A stretch of 64,000 bases of DNA from Chryseobacterium sp. H1D6B (GTDB lineage: Bacteria > Bacteroidota > Bacteroidia > Flavobacteriales > Weeksellaceae), in assembly GCF_029892445.1 (NCBI RefSeq), contig NZ_JARXVJ010000001.1:2294001-2358000 (forward strand). Reading direction: 5' to 3'. Shown here one piece after another: positions 52,443 to 61,967 of the stretch. The notes under the pieces were generated by a model. The model searched no databases. It was not told where the DNA came from and worked only from the letters and a program-made list of their open reading frames with translations. The position numbers were made by a program, and so were the translations under genes. How positions within the stretch are numbered: the first letter of the stretch is position 1; every line of letters begins with the position of its first letter.

Positions 52443-52484
52443 TGTGACATATTTGTCAAAAATTTCATTGATAAGTATGTCACA
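52443..52484. promoter_or_regulatory. Operator cluster before the XRE gene
   Basis: TGACA-TATT-TGTCA (52445-52458) and the wider inverted pair TGTGACAT (52443-52450) with ATGTCACA (52477-52484) share the half-site TGACA/TGTCA. They lie just upstream of the XRE start at 52434, the place for self-repression. Confidence 0.55.
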
Positions 52485-52504
52485 AATCAAATAATATTGA
52501 TATA

Positions 52505-52536
52505 TTTGTAAAATAAGTTACAGAAATGTAACTTTG
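52505..52536 (+). promoter_or_regulatory. Promoter of the SusC-SusD-peptidase operon
   Basis: TTTG (52505-52508), 20-nt spacer and TAACTTTG (52529-52536) fit the consensus. The palindrome GTTACA-GAAA-TGTAAC (52517-52532) overlaps the -7 element, a likely regulator site. A start near 52543 would give a leader of about 535 nt. Confidence 0.55.
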
Positions 52537-52542
52537 CGATAC

Positions 52543-53077
52543 TTCAAAGAATATTAGAAGCTATTGCTTAGAATCTTGTAATAGAAAACTGGTAATTTTT
52601 AAACACACAAGACGATAAGTAAGCGGCTCACGACCTAGGCGTGGGTCTCTTCCTCTTATCTGTGTGTAAGGTATACCAGTACCCCTATTACTGATAATGT
52701 AGAGTCTCATGCCGTTTTCTTTCAATGCAGTTCGCCCATCTCTACATAAAAATCTAAGCCCGCTTCCTAAAAATACAGTATCAGATTATACGATACAATA
52801 GGAAGGTACAACCTATTGCGGCTTTCAATAGCTCACACGGGACAAAGATTTCATTCATATTAAATGCTTTCCGGTGCCTTGCGGTCACTGCTTACAGATC
52901 CTCACCAGTCCTTTTTCATACCAAAGGGCATCAGGAAAGTTTTTATCCATCGATGAATCCATCACATTAATTACAAAAAAATAAAAAAACAAAAAAGCCC
53001 CTTCCCATACAGTTTGACGACATAGGGAAAGAGCAAATCAGTAATTAATTTAACGATTAAAAACCTTTTACAAATCT
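52543..53077 (+). other. Long structured leader of the SusC operon
   Basis: No ORF stands out, but several inverted repeats do: ACACACA...GATAAG with CTTATC..TGTGTGT (about 52604-52668) enclosing CTCACG/CGTGGG; ATGTAGAG (52697-52704) with CTCTACAT (52740-52747); CAATAGG (52796-52802) with CCTATTG (52812-52818); and TTCCCAT with ATAGGGAA near 53001-53029. The density suggests a folded RNA. I do not recognise a known riboswitch. Confidence 0.45.
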
Positions 53078-56000
53078 ATGAAAAATTCCTATTACAAGAT
53101 AGGAGGTATTTTCTTTGGCCTTATGCTGACCGCTGTCAGCACGAACACAAAAGCCCAAACACGCACCATTTCCGGTACCGTTACCGCATCCAACAAACCA
53201 CTTTCGGGAGTTAGTATCTCCCAAGAAGGAAGCGATCAGGTAACAACGACCGGCGAAAACGGAACCTACACATTACAGGTTTCAGCAGAAAATCCCATCC
53301 TATTGTTCAGACATCCTGATTATGCTGAAGAACGAATCACAGCCACCAATCAGACCGTCGTCAATATCAGCTTAGAACAAAAAGTAAAGGGAATCGAAGA
53401 AGTTATTCTCAACGCTGGCTACTACAAGGTAAAAGACAAAGAAAGAACCGGTAGTATCGCCAAAGTTTCAGCAAAAGACATAGAAAACCAACCCGTGACC
53501 AATGTCCTGTCAGCAGCACAGGGTAGAATGGCAGGGGTCAACATTACTCAGAATTCAGGGGTAGCCGGTGGAGGCTACGATGTACAGATCAGAGGCAGAA
53601 ACAGTCTTCGGACATTGTCCAACAGTGCGGTTGACGGTAACCAGCCATTGTACGTATTGGATGGTGTACCCATGTCATCTCCCGTGACATCCGTATTCTC
53701 AACACAGATTCTGCCTTTCCAAAATATCAATCCGCTCAACAGCATCAACCCCAATGATATTGAGAGCCTTGAAATTTTAAAAGATGCTGACGCGACAGCC
53801 ATATATGGCAGTAGGGGAGCCAATGGGGTAATTTTAATTACAACAAAAAAAGGAAGTAAGAACAAATCGAACATCAGCATAAGCTCAAGTCTGGCATTCA
53901 GCAGTGTAGCATCCCGCTTAAAGATGATGGATACCTCTGAATATCTTGCTATGCGAAAATCCGCATTCTTCAACGATAACATCTCGACCTATCCTGCCAC
54001 GGCTTATGATGTGAATGGCGCCTGGGATGAGAATCGTTATACGGACTGGCAAAAAACACTCATTGGCAAAACCGCTACTACTTCCAATACGAGCGTGGGA
54101 TTGTCGGGTGGTTCTAACGGTTGGACGTATCGTATTAATGCCACTCACAATGAGCAGGCCACGGTTTATCCGGCTGACTACCAATACAAGAACAATGTTT
54201 TGTCAATGGGTTTTACCCACAGATCAAAGGATAATAAATTAAACATTTCACTATCTAATAATTTTTCACAGCAGTTCAACAATGTGATCAATGAGGATCT
54301 GACGAACATCAGTATTTTTTTAAGTCCAAACGCACCCGCATTATACAATACCGACGGATCACTGAACTGGCAGAACAACACCTTTACCAATCCGATGGCT
54401 TCAACAGTGGTCACCTATCAGAATGATTCCAAGCAGATCAATAACAGCCTGAACGTTTCATATCAGATCTTGCCTAATATCAGCTTAAGTGTAAACTCTG
54501 GATTCAACTATCAGAATTTTGAAGAGCTGAATCTCCGTCCCCATACGAGATACAATCCTGCGTTTAACTTTACCAGTGCGACCGGATCAAGTACATTTAC
54601 AAGTTCGTTCTCGTCCTTTTCTTATAATATAGAACCCCAGTTAAATGCAGATTACAGTATTGGAAAAGGCAAGCTGAATGTTCTGGTTGGTGTCACGCTC
54701 AACTCATCAGAATCAAAGCAATCCTCTATTCAAGGTTCAGGCTTTGAGAGCAATGCTTTGATGATGAACATCAATGCGGCAAAGACCAAGATCTTTTCAG
54801 ACATCATCTCCAAGGACTACAAGTACATGGCGGTTTTTGGTAGGGTAAACTACCAACTTGATAATAAATACATTATTAATATAACAGCCAGAAGAGATGG
54901 CTCCAGCAGATTTGGTCCCAATAACAGGTTCGCCAATTTTGGAGCATTAGGAGCCGCCTGGCTATTTTCTAAAGAAAACTTCCTGAGTAACAGAAGCTGG
55001 TTAAGCTTTGGTAAACTACGAGGGAGTTACGGAATAGCCGGAAGTGATAATATAGGAGATGCCCAGTACCGTGACACCTATTCAGTCGCTTCAACAAGTA
55101 TTTATAATGGTGTAGTAGGCCTTGTCCCTACAAGATTGTTCAATGGAGATTTCAGTTGGGAAAAAACTAAAAAACTGGAATTAGCGTTAGAGACTTCTTT
55201 TTTCAAAGAGAGAATAGGTCTGAATGTTTCCTACTACAGAAACAGGTCTGACAACCAGCTTGTCGGTTTGCCGCTTCCAGCCACCACGGGCTTTAGTTCG
55301 GTGCAGGCCAATTTAGACGCAACGGTCGAAAATAAAGGCTGGGAATTTGAATTGCGAACTTCACCGATTAAAACCAAAACCTTTTCATGGCAGTCTGATC
55401 TCAATTTGACCGTTCCTAAGAACACGCTTCTTGCATTTCCAAACCTTGAAGGTTCGACCTATGCCAATCAATATGTCATCGGACAAAGTACATCCATTGT
55501 GAAATTGTATGATTTTTTAGGAATTAATCCGGCGACAGGACTGTATTCATTTACCGATGTTAATGGTGATGGCAAAATTTCATCCCCCGATGACAACAAA
55601 AGTGTTGAAGACCTGTCCGTAAAATTCTATGGGGGCTGGTCTAATCGCTTCAGTTACAAAAACTGGGATCTCTCATTTTTAGTTCAATTTACAAAACAGC
55701 GCAATTATAATTACCACAGCTATATGCCTGTAGCAGGAACGATGAACAATCAGGCACAGGAAGTTACTGATGTCTGGTCTCCATCAAATCCGACGGGTTA
55801 CTATATGCCTTACAGCACAGGAGCGAATGCCGGAAAGAACTCTGCCCACGCTAATTTTATGCGTAGTACAGCGGCTGTAGGTGATGCTTCATTTATCAGA
55901 TTGAAGAATGTACAGCTCAACTATAAAATTCCCATCCAATTAGCATCCACACAAGTAGTCATCTATCTACAGGGACAGAATGTGCTGACCCTGACAAAGT

Positions 56001-56086
56001 ACTTAGGAGTAGATCCAGAGTTTGTGGCAACAGGTTTTTTGCCGCCTTTAAAAACGTGGTCGATCGGTACTCAAATTAATTTTTAA
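53078..56086 (+). CDS. SusC/RagA-family TonB-linked outer membrane transporter
   Basis: A 1002-aa beta-barrel protein. A signal peptide (cleaved near TNTKAQT) precedes a carboxypeptidase-regulatory-like domain (RTISGTVTASNKPLSGVSI), then the plug (VTNVLSAAQGRMAGVNITQ, PLYVLDGVPMSS, YGSRGANGVILITTKKG) and a C-terminal barrel ending in INF. With SusD it forms a lid-and-barrel importer driven by TonB for large substrates, either glycans or peptides. The neighbour peptidase favours peptides. SusD follows after 11 nt. Confidence 0.95.
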   Translation: MKNSYYKIGGIFFGLMLTAVSTNTKAQTRTISGTVTASNKPLSGVSISQEGSDQVTTTGENGTYTLQVSAENPILLFRHPDYAEERITATNQTVVNISLEQKVKGIEEVILNAGYYKVKDKERTGSIAKVSAKDIENQPVTNVLSAAQGRMAGVNITQNSGVAGGGYDVQIRGRNSLRTLSNSAVDGNQPLYVLDGVPMSSPVTSVFSTQILPFQNINPLNSINPNDIESLEILKDADATAIYGSRGANGVILITTKKGSKNKSNISISSSLAFSSVASRLKMMDTSEYLAMRKSAFFNDNISTYPATAYDVNGAWDENRYTDWQKTLIGKTATTSNTSVGLSGGSNGWTYRINATHNEQATVYPADYQYKNNVLSMGFTHRSKDNKLNISLSNNFSQQFNNVINEDLTNISIFLSPNAPALYNTDGSLNWQNNTFTNPMASTVVTYQNDSKQINNSLNVSYQILPNISLSVNSGFNYQNFEELNLRPHTRYNPAFNFTSATGSSTFTSSFSSFSYNIEPQLNADYSIGKGKLNVLVGVTLNSSESKQSSIQGSGFESNALMMNINAAKTKIFSDIISKDYKYMAVFGRVNYQLDNKYIINITARRDGSSRFGPNNRFANFGALGAAWLFSKENFLSNRSWLSFGKLRGSYGIAGSDNIGDAQYRDTYSVASTSIYNGVVGLVPTRLFNGDFSWEKTKKLELALETSFFKERIGLNVSYYRNRSDNQLVGLPLPATTGFSSVQANLDATVENKGWEFELRTSPIKTKTFSWQSDLNLTVPKNTLLAFPNLEGSTYANQYVIGQSTSIVKLYDFLGINPATGLYSFTDVNGDGKISSPDDNKSVEDLSVKFYGGWSNRFSYKNWDLSFLVQFTKQRNYNYHSYMPVAGTMNNQAQEVTDVWSPSNPTGYYMPYSTGANAGKNSAHANFMRSTAAVGDASFIRLKNVQLNYKIPIQLASTQVVIYLQGQNVLTLTKYLGVDPEFVATGFLPPLKTWSIGTQINF

Positions 56087-56097
56087 AGCCTTACAAA

Positions 56098-57486
56098 ATG
56101 AAAAACATTATCACCAATAGAATCAAATGTCTGACAGTCGGTTGCATGATCCTAAGTTCAATTTCATGCGAAAAATTTATAGATACAGAACTGCCCTATA
56201 ATCAGATAGGAACCAATGAGGTTTTTTCAGATGTCTCATCAGCCAATGCCGCACTGGCAGGTTTGTATGCAGAACTGTGGAGTTCTTCCGTGATCTCTGG
56301 AGATATCACGGGTTCTGCTGCCATTCTCGGAACTTACACGGACGACCTTAACTGTTATGCTCCCTATATTCCAAATGGTTTAGTCGATCTGTATAACAAT
56401 GTGCAAATTCCGAGTAATACCATCGTATATAATTTATGGTCAAAAGCCTATAAGCACATCTATTATGCAAACTCCATCATCAAAGGAGTCAAGGAATCGA
56501 CTTCAATTTCCCAGTCAAATAAAGATCGATTGATCGGAGAAGCTACGGTGTTACGTTCTTTGCTATACTATCATCTGTCTCTGATCTTTGATGAGGTTCC
56601 GTATACGGATACAACGGATTATATCTACAACAGCCAGTTGAAAAAAATATCAAAAATTCAACTGATGGCTCAACTTGAAAATGATCTTAAATCAGTATTG
56701 GATGGTCTCAGCGATCAATATGCCAATCAGGAAAGGATCTACATCAATAGAAAAGTTGCTGAACTTTTATTAGGCAAAGTTCTCTTAGTGAGTGAAAAGT
56801 GGAATGAGGCGGAAAACTTGTTTTCACAAATAGTACAATCACCGTTATATGTCTGGGAAGCAGATGTGACTAAGGTCTTCAATAAAACAGGCAAACATAT
56901 TTTATGGCAGTTAAAACCGGCAAACTCCACAGATGCAACGAAAGAATATCTGCTTTATAATTTCACAACAAGCCTTCCGACAACATTTGCACTGTCGGAT
57001 GCATTGGTCAATTCTTTCGAAACCGCCGATCTGAGGAAGCAATCTTGGATACTACTAACGGTCATCAATGGGAAAACATATTTCCGCCCGATGAAATACA
57101 GAAATCCTGTCAATTCGAATACAACAGAGCATTCAGTTGTGTTTAGAATTGAGGAAGTGTACCTGTTGTATGCAGAAAGCTTGACCCAGCAAAATAAAAT
57201 AGCGGACGCTAAAGTTTTCGTCGACAAATTGAGACAGAGAGCGGGACTTGCTCCATTGCCTTCCGGACTTTCAAAAGAGAATATGATCAATAGAATTGCA
57301 AACGAGTTCAGGCATGAGTTCTTTGCTGAAATGGGACATCGTTTTTTTGACTTGAAGCGGTTAAAGAAAATGGACATTATTGCTTTGTCCAAGCCCAGCT
57401 GGAAAAGCTTTCATAATGCTTTTCCAATTCCTGAGAAAGAACTGACCATCAATCCAAACCTTAATCCACAAAACCAGGGATACTGA
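56098..57486 (+). CDS. SusD/RagB-family outer membrane lipoprotein
   Basis: A 462-aa lipoprotein, lipobox ISSISC before EKFIDTELP. The SusD fold is seen in GTNEVFSDVSSANAALAGLYAEL, the RLIGEATVLRSLLYYHLSLIFD helices and the tail VDKLRQRAGLAPLP...EFRHEFFAEMGHRFFDLKR. It caps the SusC barrel and binds the substrate on the cell surface. It starts 11 nt after SusC and its stop overlaps the next start, so the three genes are one operon. Confidence 0.95.
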   Translation: MKNIITNRIKCLTVGCMILSSISCEKFIDTELPYNQIGTNEVFSDVSSANAALAGLYAELWSSSVISGDITGSAAILGTYTDDLNCYAPYIPNGLVDLYNNVQIPSNTIVYNLWSKAYKHIYYANSIIKGVKESTSISQSNKDRLIGEATVLRSLLYYHLSLIFDEVPYTDTTDYIYNSQLKKISKIQLMAQLENDLKSVLDGLSDQYANQERIYINRKVAELLLGKVLLVSEKWNEAENLFSQIVQSPLYVWEADVTKVFNKTGKHILWQLKPANSTDATKEYLLYNFTTSLPTTFALSDALVNSFETADLRKQSWILLTVINGKTYFRPMKYRNPVNSNTTEHSVVFRIEEVYLLYAESLTQQNKIADAKVFVDKLRQRAGLAPLPSGLSKENMINRIANEFRHEFFAEMGHRFFDLKRLKKMDIIALSKPSWKSFHNAFPIPEKELTINPNLNPQNQGY

Positions 57487-59924
57487 TGAAAAGGATTATT
57501 AAACTGATTCTATTGTGCATATGTCATCTAGCATATGCACAAAAAGACAGTGATTTTCTATCTGCGAAAAAGCAAAATGGGTCCTACGATATCCATGTGA
57601 AAAGTACCTCAAAAGATGGAAAATGGCTGGCATTTTTTAAAATGTACGATGATAACACTGATACTCTTGTGATCGTCAACCGCAAAGAACCTGAAATTCA
57701 ATATAATAGGTTGAAAGTTTTAGACCATCAGTGGAGCAGGGATTATTTGATTTTAAAATATAAAGATCGAACGGAGATCTTTGACTATGCTCATAACAAA
57801 AAAGAGATATTGCCAGCCTGCCAAACCTTCGGTATACTAGATAAAGAAAAAATTGTTGCTTTAAATACTTCTCAGCAAGTATTACTGTATGATCTTACAG
57901 GTCATAAGGTCATTGATAGTATAGACAGAGTCGTCAAGGTATTTTATATTGATGGTGGACTGTATTTGCAAGCTAAGAACAATGAAGAATATCATTTGTT
58001 ACAGTGGAGTGATGGTAAAGCAATCACAATCTACAAGTCTTCCGATCAGGTTTCGAATCTCCTTGTTTTGCAGAATAATACATTATTGATTTTCGAAAAA
58101 AAAGAAAATCTAATACAGGATATTGTGTATTATGATGTTTCCTTGAAAAAAGAATATAGATTTTCCCAAGATCAGCTCATCAACTTTAATTCCGCAACCG
58201 CATACCAAAGAAGTGATGGGAAGATAATAATCAATGCTGAAAAAATTAAGGATAAGAGTAGGATGGATGCTCCGGAAATTTGGAGTACTTCTGATAATAA
58301 TTTGATTGAGAAATTCAGGAAATCGGAGACGATGAAGTATCTATGGTCACCAAAGGAAAAGAAGGCCATAGTTTTAGGTGATTCAAAATTAAACAGGGTT
58401 GTTGATATCGGCAACAAAGCTTATTTTCTGGCATTCAGCTTCTCTGAGCTTCAGGATTATACATTAAAAAAGGCGCCTGCTAAAGTTTATCGTTATAATG
58501 CTGTAAACGGCAGCTATGATTTTATTGATACGATAAGCTCTAACGTCAACTATTCTCCAGATGGTAATTATCTTATTTACAGAAATGGAAATAACTGGAA
58601 ATTAGTAGATGTCAATTCAATGAAATATGAAAATATTGAAGATGCAGCCTTTTCTAATCCCTATTTTACCAATAAAAATAAGATATGTTTTGACGGTTCA
58701 GAAGGCATATGGGAGTATGATATCACAGACCGAAAGATCAGGTATATCTTTAATAAAGAAAAAGGCAATTATAAAATCTTAAATTTTAATTACACTTCCA
58801 ATTTTCCAAATTACCCTTTTGAGCTTTCTTTCTATTGCAAAGTTCTTGACTCGTTTAATTATTTATTTGAAGTTAATGATGAATTGAATTTAACGAAATC
58901 AGTATTTGAAAAAGATGGTAACAAGTACCACAAAATGATCAACTCGACTCAGTCAAAAATTGTCCTTCAAAAAACTGATAACGCAAAAAAGGCCTACTTA
59001 TTTACAGAGGAAAATTTCAATCAGCCTAAGCAGATCATCGATGTTAGCAGGTTTTATAACAAAAAAGTACTCTTCCAATCAAATAACAAAGATGAAGCCC
59101 AATCGATGATTAAAGTTGAAACCATTAGGTATAAAAATTCTGAAGGAGTGGGGCTGAGAGGTATTTTATATTATCCTCTGCATTATAAAGAGGGAAAAAA
59201 GTATCCAATGGTAGTCCATGTCTATCAGATACAAAGTGATAAAATAAATCAATTTCCACTGCTTTTGGAGAATGATATTGATACGGGGTTTAGCATCAGA
59301 ACTCTTATTGAAAAAGGATATTTTGTTTATATGCCCGATATAGTTTTTGATAATAAAGGCACTGGAATTTCAGCATTGGATTGTGTCAATAGATCAATCG
59401 ATGCCTTAATCGGAAATCAGTTAATCAACTTTGAAAAGATGGCATTAACAGGACATTCCCATGGCGGTTATATCACCAATTTTATAGCAACCCATTCCAA
59501 TCGTTTTGCTACCTATGTATCGGGTGCAGGCAATAGTGATATTATCAGATCTTATTATTCTTTTAACGAGGAATTTATCAGCCCTTTTTACTGGCAGTTT
59601 GAGAACGGACAGTATGAGATGAAAAAACCATTTGTAAAGGATAAGAACCTTTATTTTATAAATAATCCTATCAATTATGTTGAAGATGTATCAAAACCAG
59701 TACTTTTATGGACGGGAAAAAAAGATACAAATATTGAATGGGGACAAGTCATGGAATTCTTTATTGGCCTAAAAAGAAATAATAAAAATGCATCATTGCT
59801 TGCCTATCCTGACGAAGGGCATATCTTTTCCTCAAAAACCACTGCCAAAGATCTTCATAATAGAATTCTTCAATGGTTTGGGTACTATTTGAAAGGAGAA
59901 CAAAAACCTGACTGGATCGACTAA
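57486..59924 (+). CDS. S9-family prolyl-oligopeptidase-like serine peptidase
   Basis: An 812-aa exported protein (MKRIIKLILLCICHLAYAQ signal). The N-terminal about 540 residues look like a beta-propeller. The C-terminal alpha/beta-hydrolase part has the nucleophile GHSHGGYITNF, Asp in LLWTGKKDTNIEW and His in PDEGHIFSS, the Ser-Asp-His triad. S9 enzymes cut short peptides after proline or similar. It shares bases with the SusD stop (TGATG), which couples it to the importer: peptides brought in by SusCD may be trimmed here. A terminator follows. Confidence 0.9.
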   Translation: MKRIIKLILLCICHLAYAQKDSDFLSAKKQNGSYDIHVKSTSKDGKWLAFFKMYDDNTDTLVIVNRKEPEIQYNRLKVLDHQWSRDYLILKYKDRTEIFDYAHNKKEILPACQTFGILDKEKIVALNTSQQVLLYDLTGHKVIDSIDRVVKVFYIDGGLYLQAKNNEEYHLLQWSDGKAITIYKSSDQVSNLLVLQNNTLLIFEKKENLIQDIVYYDVSLKKEYRFSQDQLINFNSATAYQRSDGKIIINAEKIKDKSRMDAPEIWSTSDNNLIEKFRKSETMKYLWSPKEKKAIVLGDSKLNRVVDIGNKAYFLAFSFSELQDYTLKKAPAKVYRYNAVNGSYDFIDTISSNVNYSPDGNYLIYRNGNNWKLVDVNSMKYENIEDAAFSNPYFTNKNKICFDGSEGIWEYDITDRKIRYIFNKEKGNYKILNFNYTSNFPNYPFELSFYCKVLDSFNYLFEVNDELNLTKSVFEKDGNKYHKMINSTQSKIVLQKTDNAKKAYLFTEENFNQPKQIIDVSRFYNKKVLFQSNNKDEAQSMIKVETIRYKNSEGVGLRGILYYPLHYKEGKKYPMVVHVYQIQSDKINQFPLLLENDIDTGFSIRTLIEKGYFVYMPDIVFDNKGTGISALDCVNRSIDALIGNQLINFEKMALTGHSHGGYITNFIATHSNRFATYVSGAGNSDIIRSYYSFNEEFISPFYWQFENGQYEMKKPFVKDKNLYFINNPINYVEDVSKPVLLWTGKKDTNIEWGQVMEFFIGLKRNNKNASLLAYPDEGHIFSSKTTAKDLHNRILQWFGYYLKGEQKPDWID

Positions 59925-59934
59925 CAAAAGAAAA

Positions 59935-59962
59935 GGATGCCTTTCGGCATCCTCTCTTTTTT
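59935..59962. terminator. Bidirectional terminator between the two facing operons
   Basis: GGATGCC (59935-59941), TTTC loop, GGCATCC (59946-59952), followed by a T-rich tract on the plus strand and flanked by AAAA on the left, so it can end both the S9 peptidase message and the opposing DUF6520 message. Confidence 0.8.
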
Positions 59963-60236
59963 AATTTCTGTGAAGCGTTACGCCACACTCAGTATCACTC
60001 AGGAATTGCTGCATGACTCTTGGGGATCCACCCACCAATTCTGTGCAGATCGGACCACTTGTAGGGTTGCAATCTACCTCTCCTACAACAATACATTTCT
60101 CATTGGGAGCTGATGCATCGAAGTAATAAGCAATTTCTGCTTTTTTGTCTGTTTTTGCTTTATTGGTTGCAAAAGCACTTCCGACACCGAATACTAGAAC
60201 GGCTACGGGAATCAGGACTGTTTTAAGATTTTTCAT
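59961..60236 (-). CDS. DUF6520-type small exported protein, 91 aa
   Basis: The signal peptide MKNLKTVLIPVAVLVFGVGS is followed by AFATNKAKTDKKA and a mature chain with four cysteines (EKCIVVGEVDCN, GPICTELVGG, TECGVTLH), as in the DUF6520 family of flavobacteria. Function is unknown. It is the last gene of a minus-strand unit with the MauE-type protein, 47 nt downstream of it. Confidence 0.8.
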   Translation of the reverse strand: MKNLKTVLIPVAVLVFGVGSAFATNKAKTDKKAEIAYYFDASAPNEKCIVVGEVDCNPTSGPICTELVGGSPRVMQQFLSDTECGVTLHRN

Positions 60237-60283
60237 AATAATAAGTATTAAGATGTGCCTACAATTAATTCAGGTTTTCGGCA

Positions 60284-61765
60284 TTACCTGCGAAATTCAT
60301 CAAGTATCGGTTGCGCAAAATGATATTTGACAATTTCATTTCCAATTAGAATATATATGTATTCTCCAGCAATAAGCATATCCTTAACTTTTTCACCATG
60401 ACTATCGGGAATCAAAAAGCTTCCGGAATAATATTGCTGGTTGATTTTATAGATATCAATGATGCTTGCTTTATTCCATTGCAATATTCCATCATGAGTT
60501 GCTTTAGAATTCGAGTTGACAAATAAAAGATTACCAGAAACGGTTGCATTTTTTACACTTTGCTGAAGCGGATTTTTTATTTTGTTTGATCCATCGGGTA
60601 ATTTTACAGTCTCCGTCTTTTGCTTTTTGTTAAAGCTGATTAGTTTAAATTTATTCTGTTGATGTGTTATGTTGTTTACCACAGTAAATTCATTTTTATA
60701 ATAGTACAGGTAGATAAAATTCTTTTTATCAAAATCAGAAGTCAATAGACCGTCATTCTCTATATAACCAGGGTTTTGTGTTCCTAGGATGTCATAATTA
60801 AGATCTATTTGATGATCCTGATAAGTTCCAATGACAAAAGTTTTAAATTTTGAACTTTGGGATCTAAATAGAAAGGATGTATCTGATATTACATTCAGCT
60901 GATCAAAGTACATGTCATTTAAACTAACAGTTCGTAATGAATCAGCCTGATCTAAACTACCTCTATAAATAATAGGAACGGTACCATCATAAATGTAGTA
61001 ATACGGAACCTGTAAAGTCACTCTTAAACTTTTGAATGAATGTGATTTCGGATCTAAAGGGATTCTAAACTTAGAAAAACTTTGGAGATCCTTTTTAACG
61101 ATTGTTAGGTTTAGAGGAGCGGTTGTATTTCCCAGATAGATATTATTGTTATCCTGTCCGATAAAATAAAATGAGTTATAATTAATATCTAGCCTTACTT
61201 CATCTTTTAGTACGTGTGGTATGTATCTTCTTGTAAAATTGTTATTTTTTCTTAATTGATTCTCTGATTTAATATAAAGTAGATATACACTCAATGAATT
61301 TACAATAACTATGAGTGAAACCATTGACAGATACTTTTTTGCTTTCTGATTTCTATTTGCTTCAGTTAAAAATATAGCGATAATCAAAATGATTACACAT
61401 ATAGCATTGAAGATTAGATGAGTTCTCCAACTCATATTCTCCAGAATGCCACCACACGAACAAGGCACAAATTCACTATACTCAAGAATTAAATAAATGT
61501 ACATTGTAAAAGCTGACATAATTCCTAATGATGAATATAATCCTATATACTTTGTTTTAGGAAACAGTAGGATTGCAACAATCATCAATTCTATGATAAT
61601 GACAAAATATGATACAATCCCAGCATAAGAACTTAATAAAGGTGACTGTGCGATCTGAACCTGAAAATTTTCGAAATCCAATATTTTACTCACGCTCGCG
61701 TAAAGAAACAGCACAATAAAAATATAAGAGATGACTTCGGTAAAAATGAATGATAATCTTTTCAT
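60284..61765 (-). CDS. MauE/DoxX-type redox membrane protein with large periplasmic domain
   Basis: A 493-aa protein. The first about 140 residues hold four membrane helices and the motif EFVPCSCGGILENMSW, the MauE-like CxCG site thought to take part in thiol/redox chemistry. A fifth helix sits near 145-162. The C-terminal about 320 residues are exported and beta-rich (repeats such as YYYIYDGTVPII, NFIYLYYYKNEF), probably a beta-propeller. This fusion is larger than MauE alone (about 150-180 aa). It lies between the small-protein genes and DUF6520. Confidence 0.85.
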   Translation of the reverse strand: MKRLSFIFTEVISYIFIVLFLYASVSKILDFENFQVQIAQSPLLSSYAGIVSYFVIIIELMIVAILLFPKTKYIGLYSSLGIMSAFTMYIYLILEYSEFVPCSCGGILENMSWRTHLIFNAICVIILIIAIFLTEANRNQKAKKYLSMVSLIVIVNSLSVYLLYIKSENQLRKNNNFTRRYIPHVLKDEVRLDINYNSFYFIGQDNNNIYLGNTTAPLNLTIVKKDLQSFSKFRIPLDPKSHSFKSLRVTLQVPYYYIYDGTVPIIYRGSLDQADSLRTVSLNDMYFDQLNVISDTSFLFRSQSSKFKTFVIGTYQDHQIDLNYDILGTQNPGYIENDGLLTSDFDKKNFIYLYYYKNEFTVVNNITHQQNKFKLISFNKKQKTETVKLPDGSNKIKNPLQQSVKNATVSGNLLFVNSNSKATHDGILQWNKASIIDIYKINQQYYSGSFLIPDSHGEKVKDMLIAGEYIYILIGNEIVKYHFAQPILDEFRR

Positions 61766-61784
61766 GGCTTTGTTGCTTAGTTGT

Positions 61785-61952
61785 TTAACAGACTTGAATC
61801 AATCTCCATTTGATCTTCCTTCCGCAATAGTCAGGCATTTTCTCGCCTTTGAATAAGGTGACAGTCGTTCTGAAATTCCCCATACTTTCCCAGATGCCGC
61901 TTTCCGGACATGGTAAGCCTGTGACAACTGATATGGAGTTATGGGGAATCAT
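61785..61952 (-). CDS. 55-aa TGxPCPESGIW-type small protein
   Basis: A 55-codon ATG frame: MIPHNSISVVTGLPCPESGI, WESMGNFRTT, then KGEKMPDYCGRKIKWRLIQV. The TG-x-PCPESG-x-W...MP...G...W-L layout recurs in small domains of unknown role in other bacteria, so it is a real gene despite its size. It starts 15 nt after the stop of the small lipoprotein and ends 19 nt before the MauE gene. Two cysteines (15, 43) may be linked or reduced by the MauE protein. Confidence 0.75.
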   Translation of the reverse strand: MIPHNSISVVTGLPCPESGIWESMGNFRTTVTLFKGEKMPDYCGRKIKWRLIQVC

Positions 61953-61967
61953 GAGACATCTATTTAA

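Noticed and set aside
52543..53077. tRNA or 5S-like RNA gene in the SusC leader
   Set aside because: No cloverleaf or T-loop consensus was found; only unrelated inverted repeats.
38764..53077. Direct repeats (att sites) flanking the island
   Set aside because: By eye I found no shared word longer than a few bases in the two border gaps.
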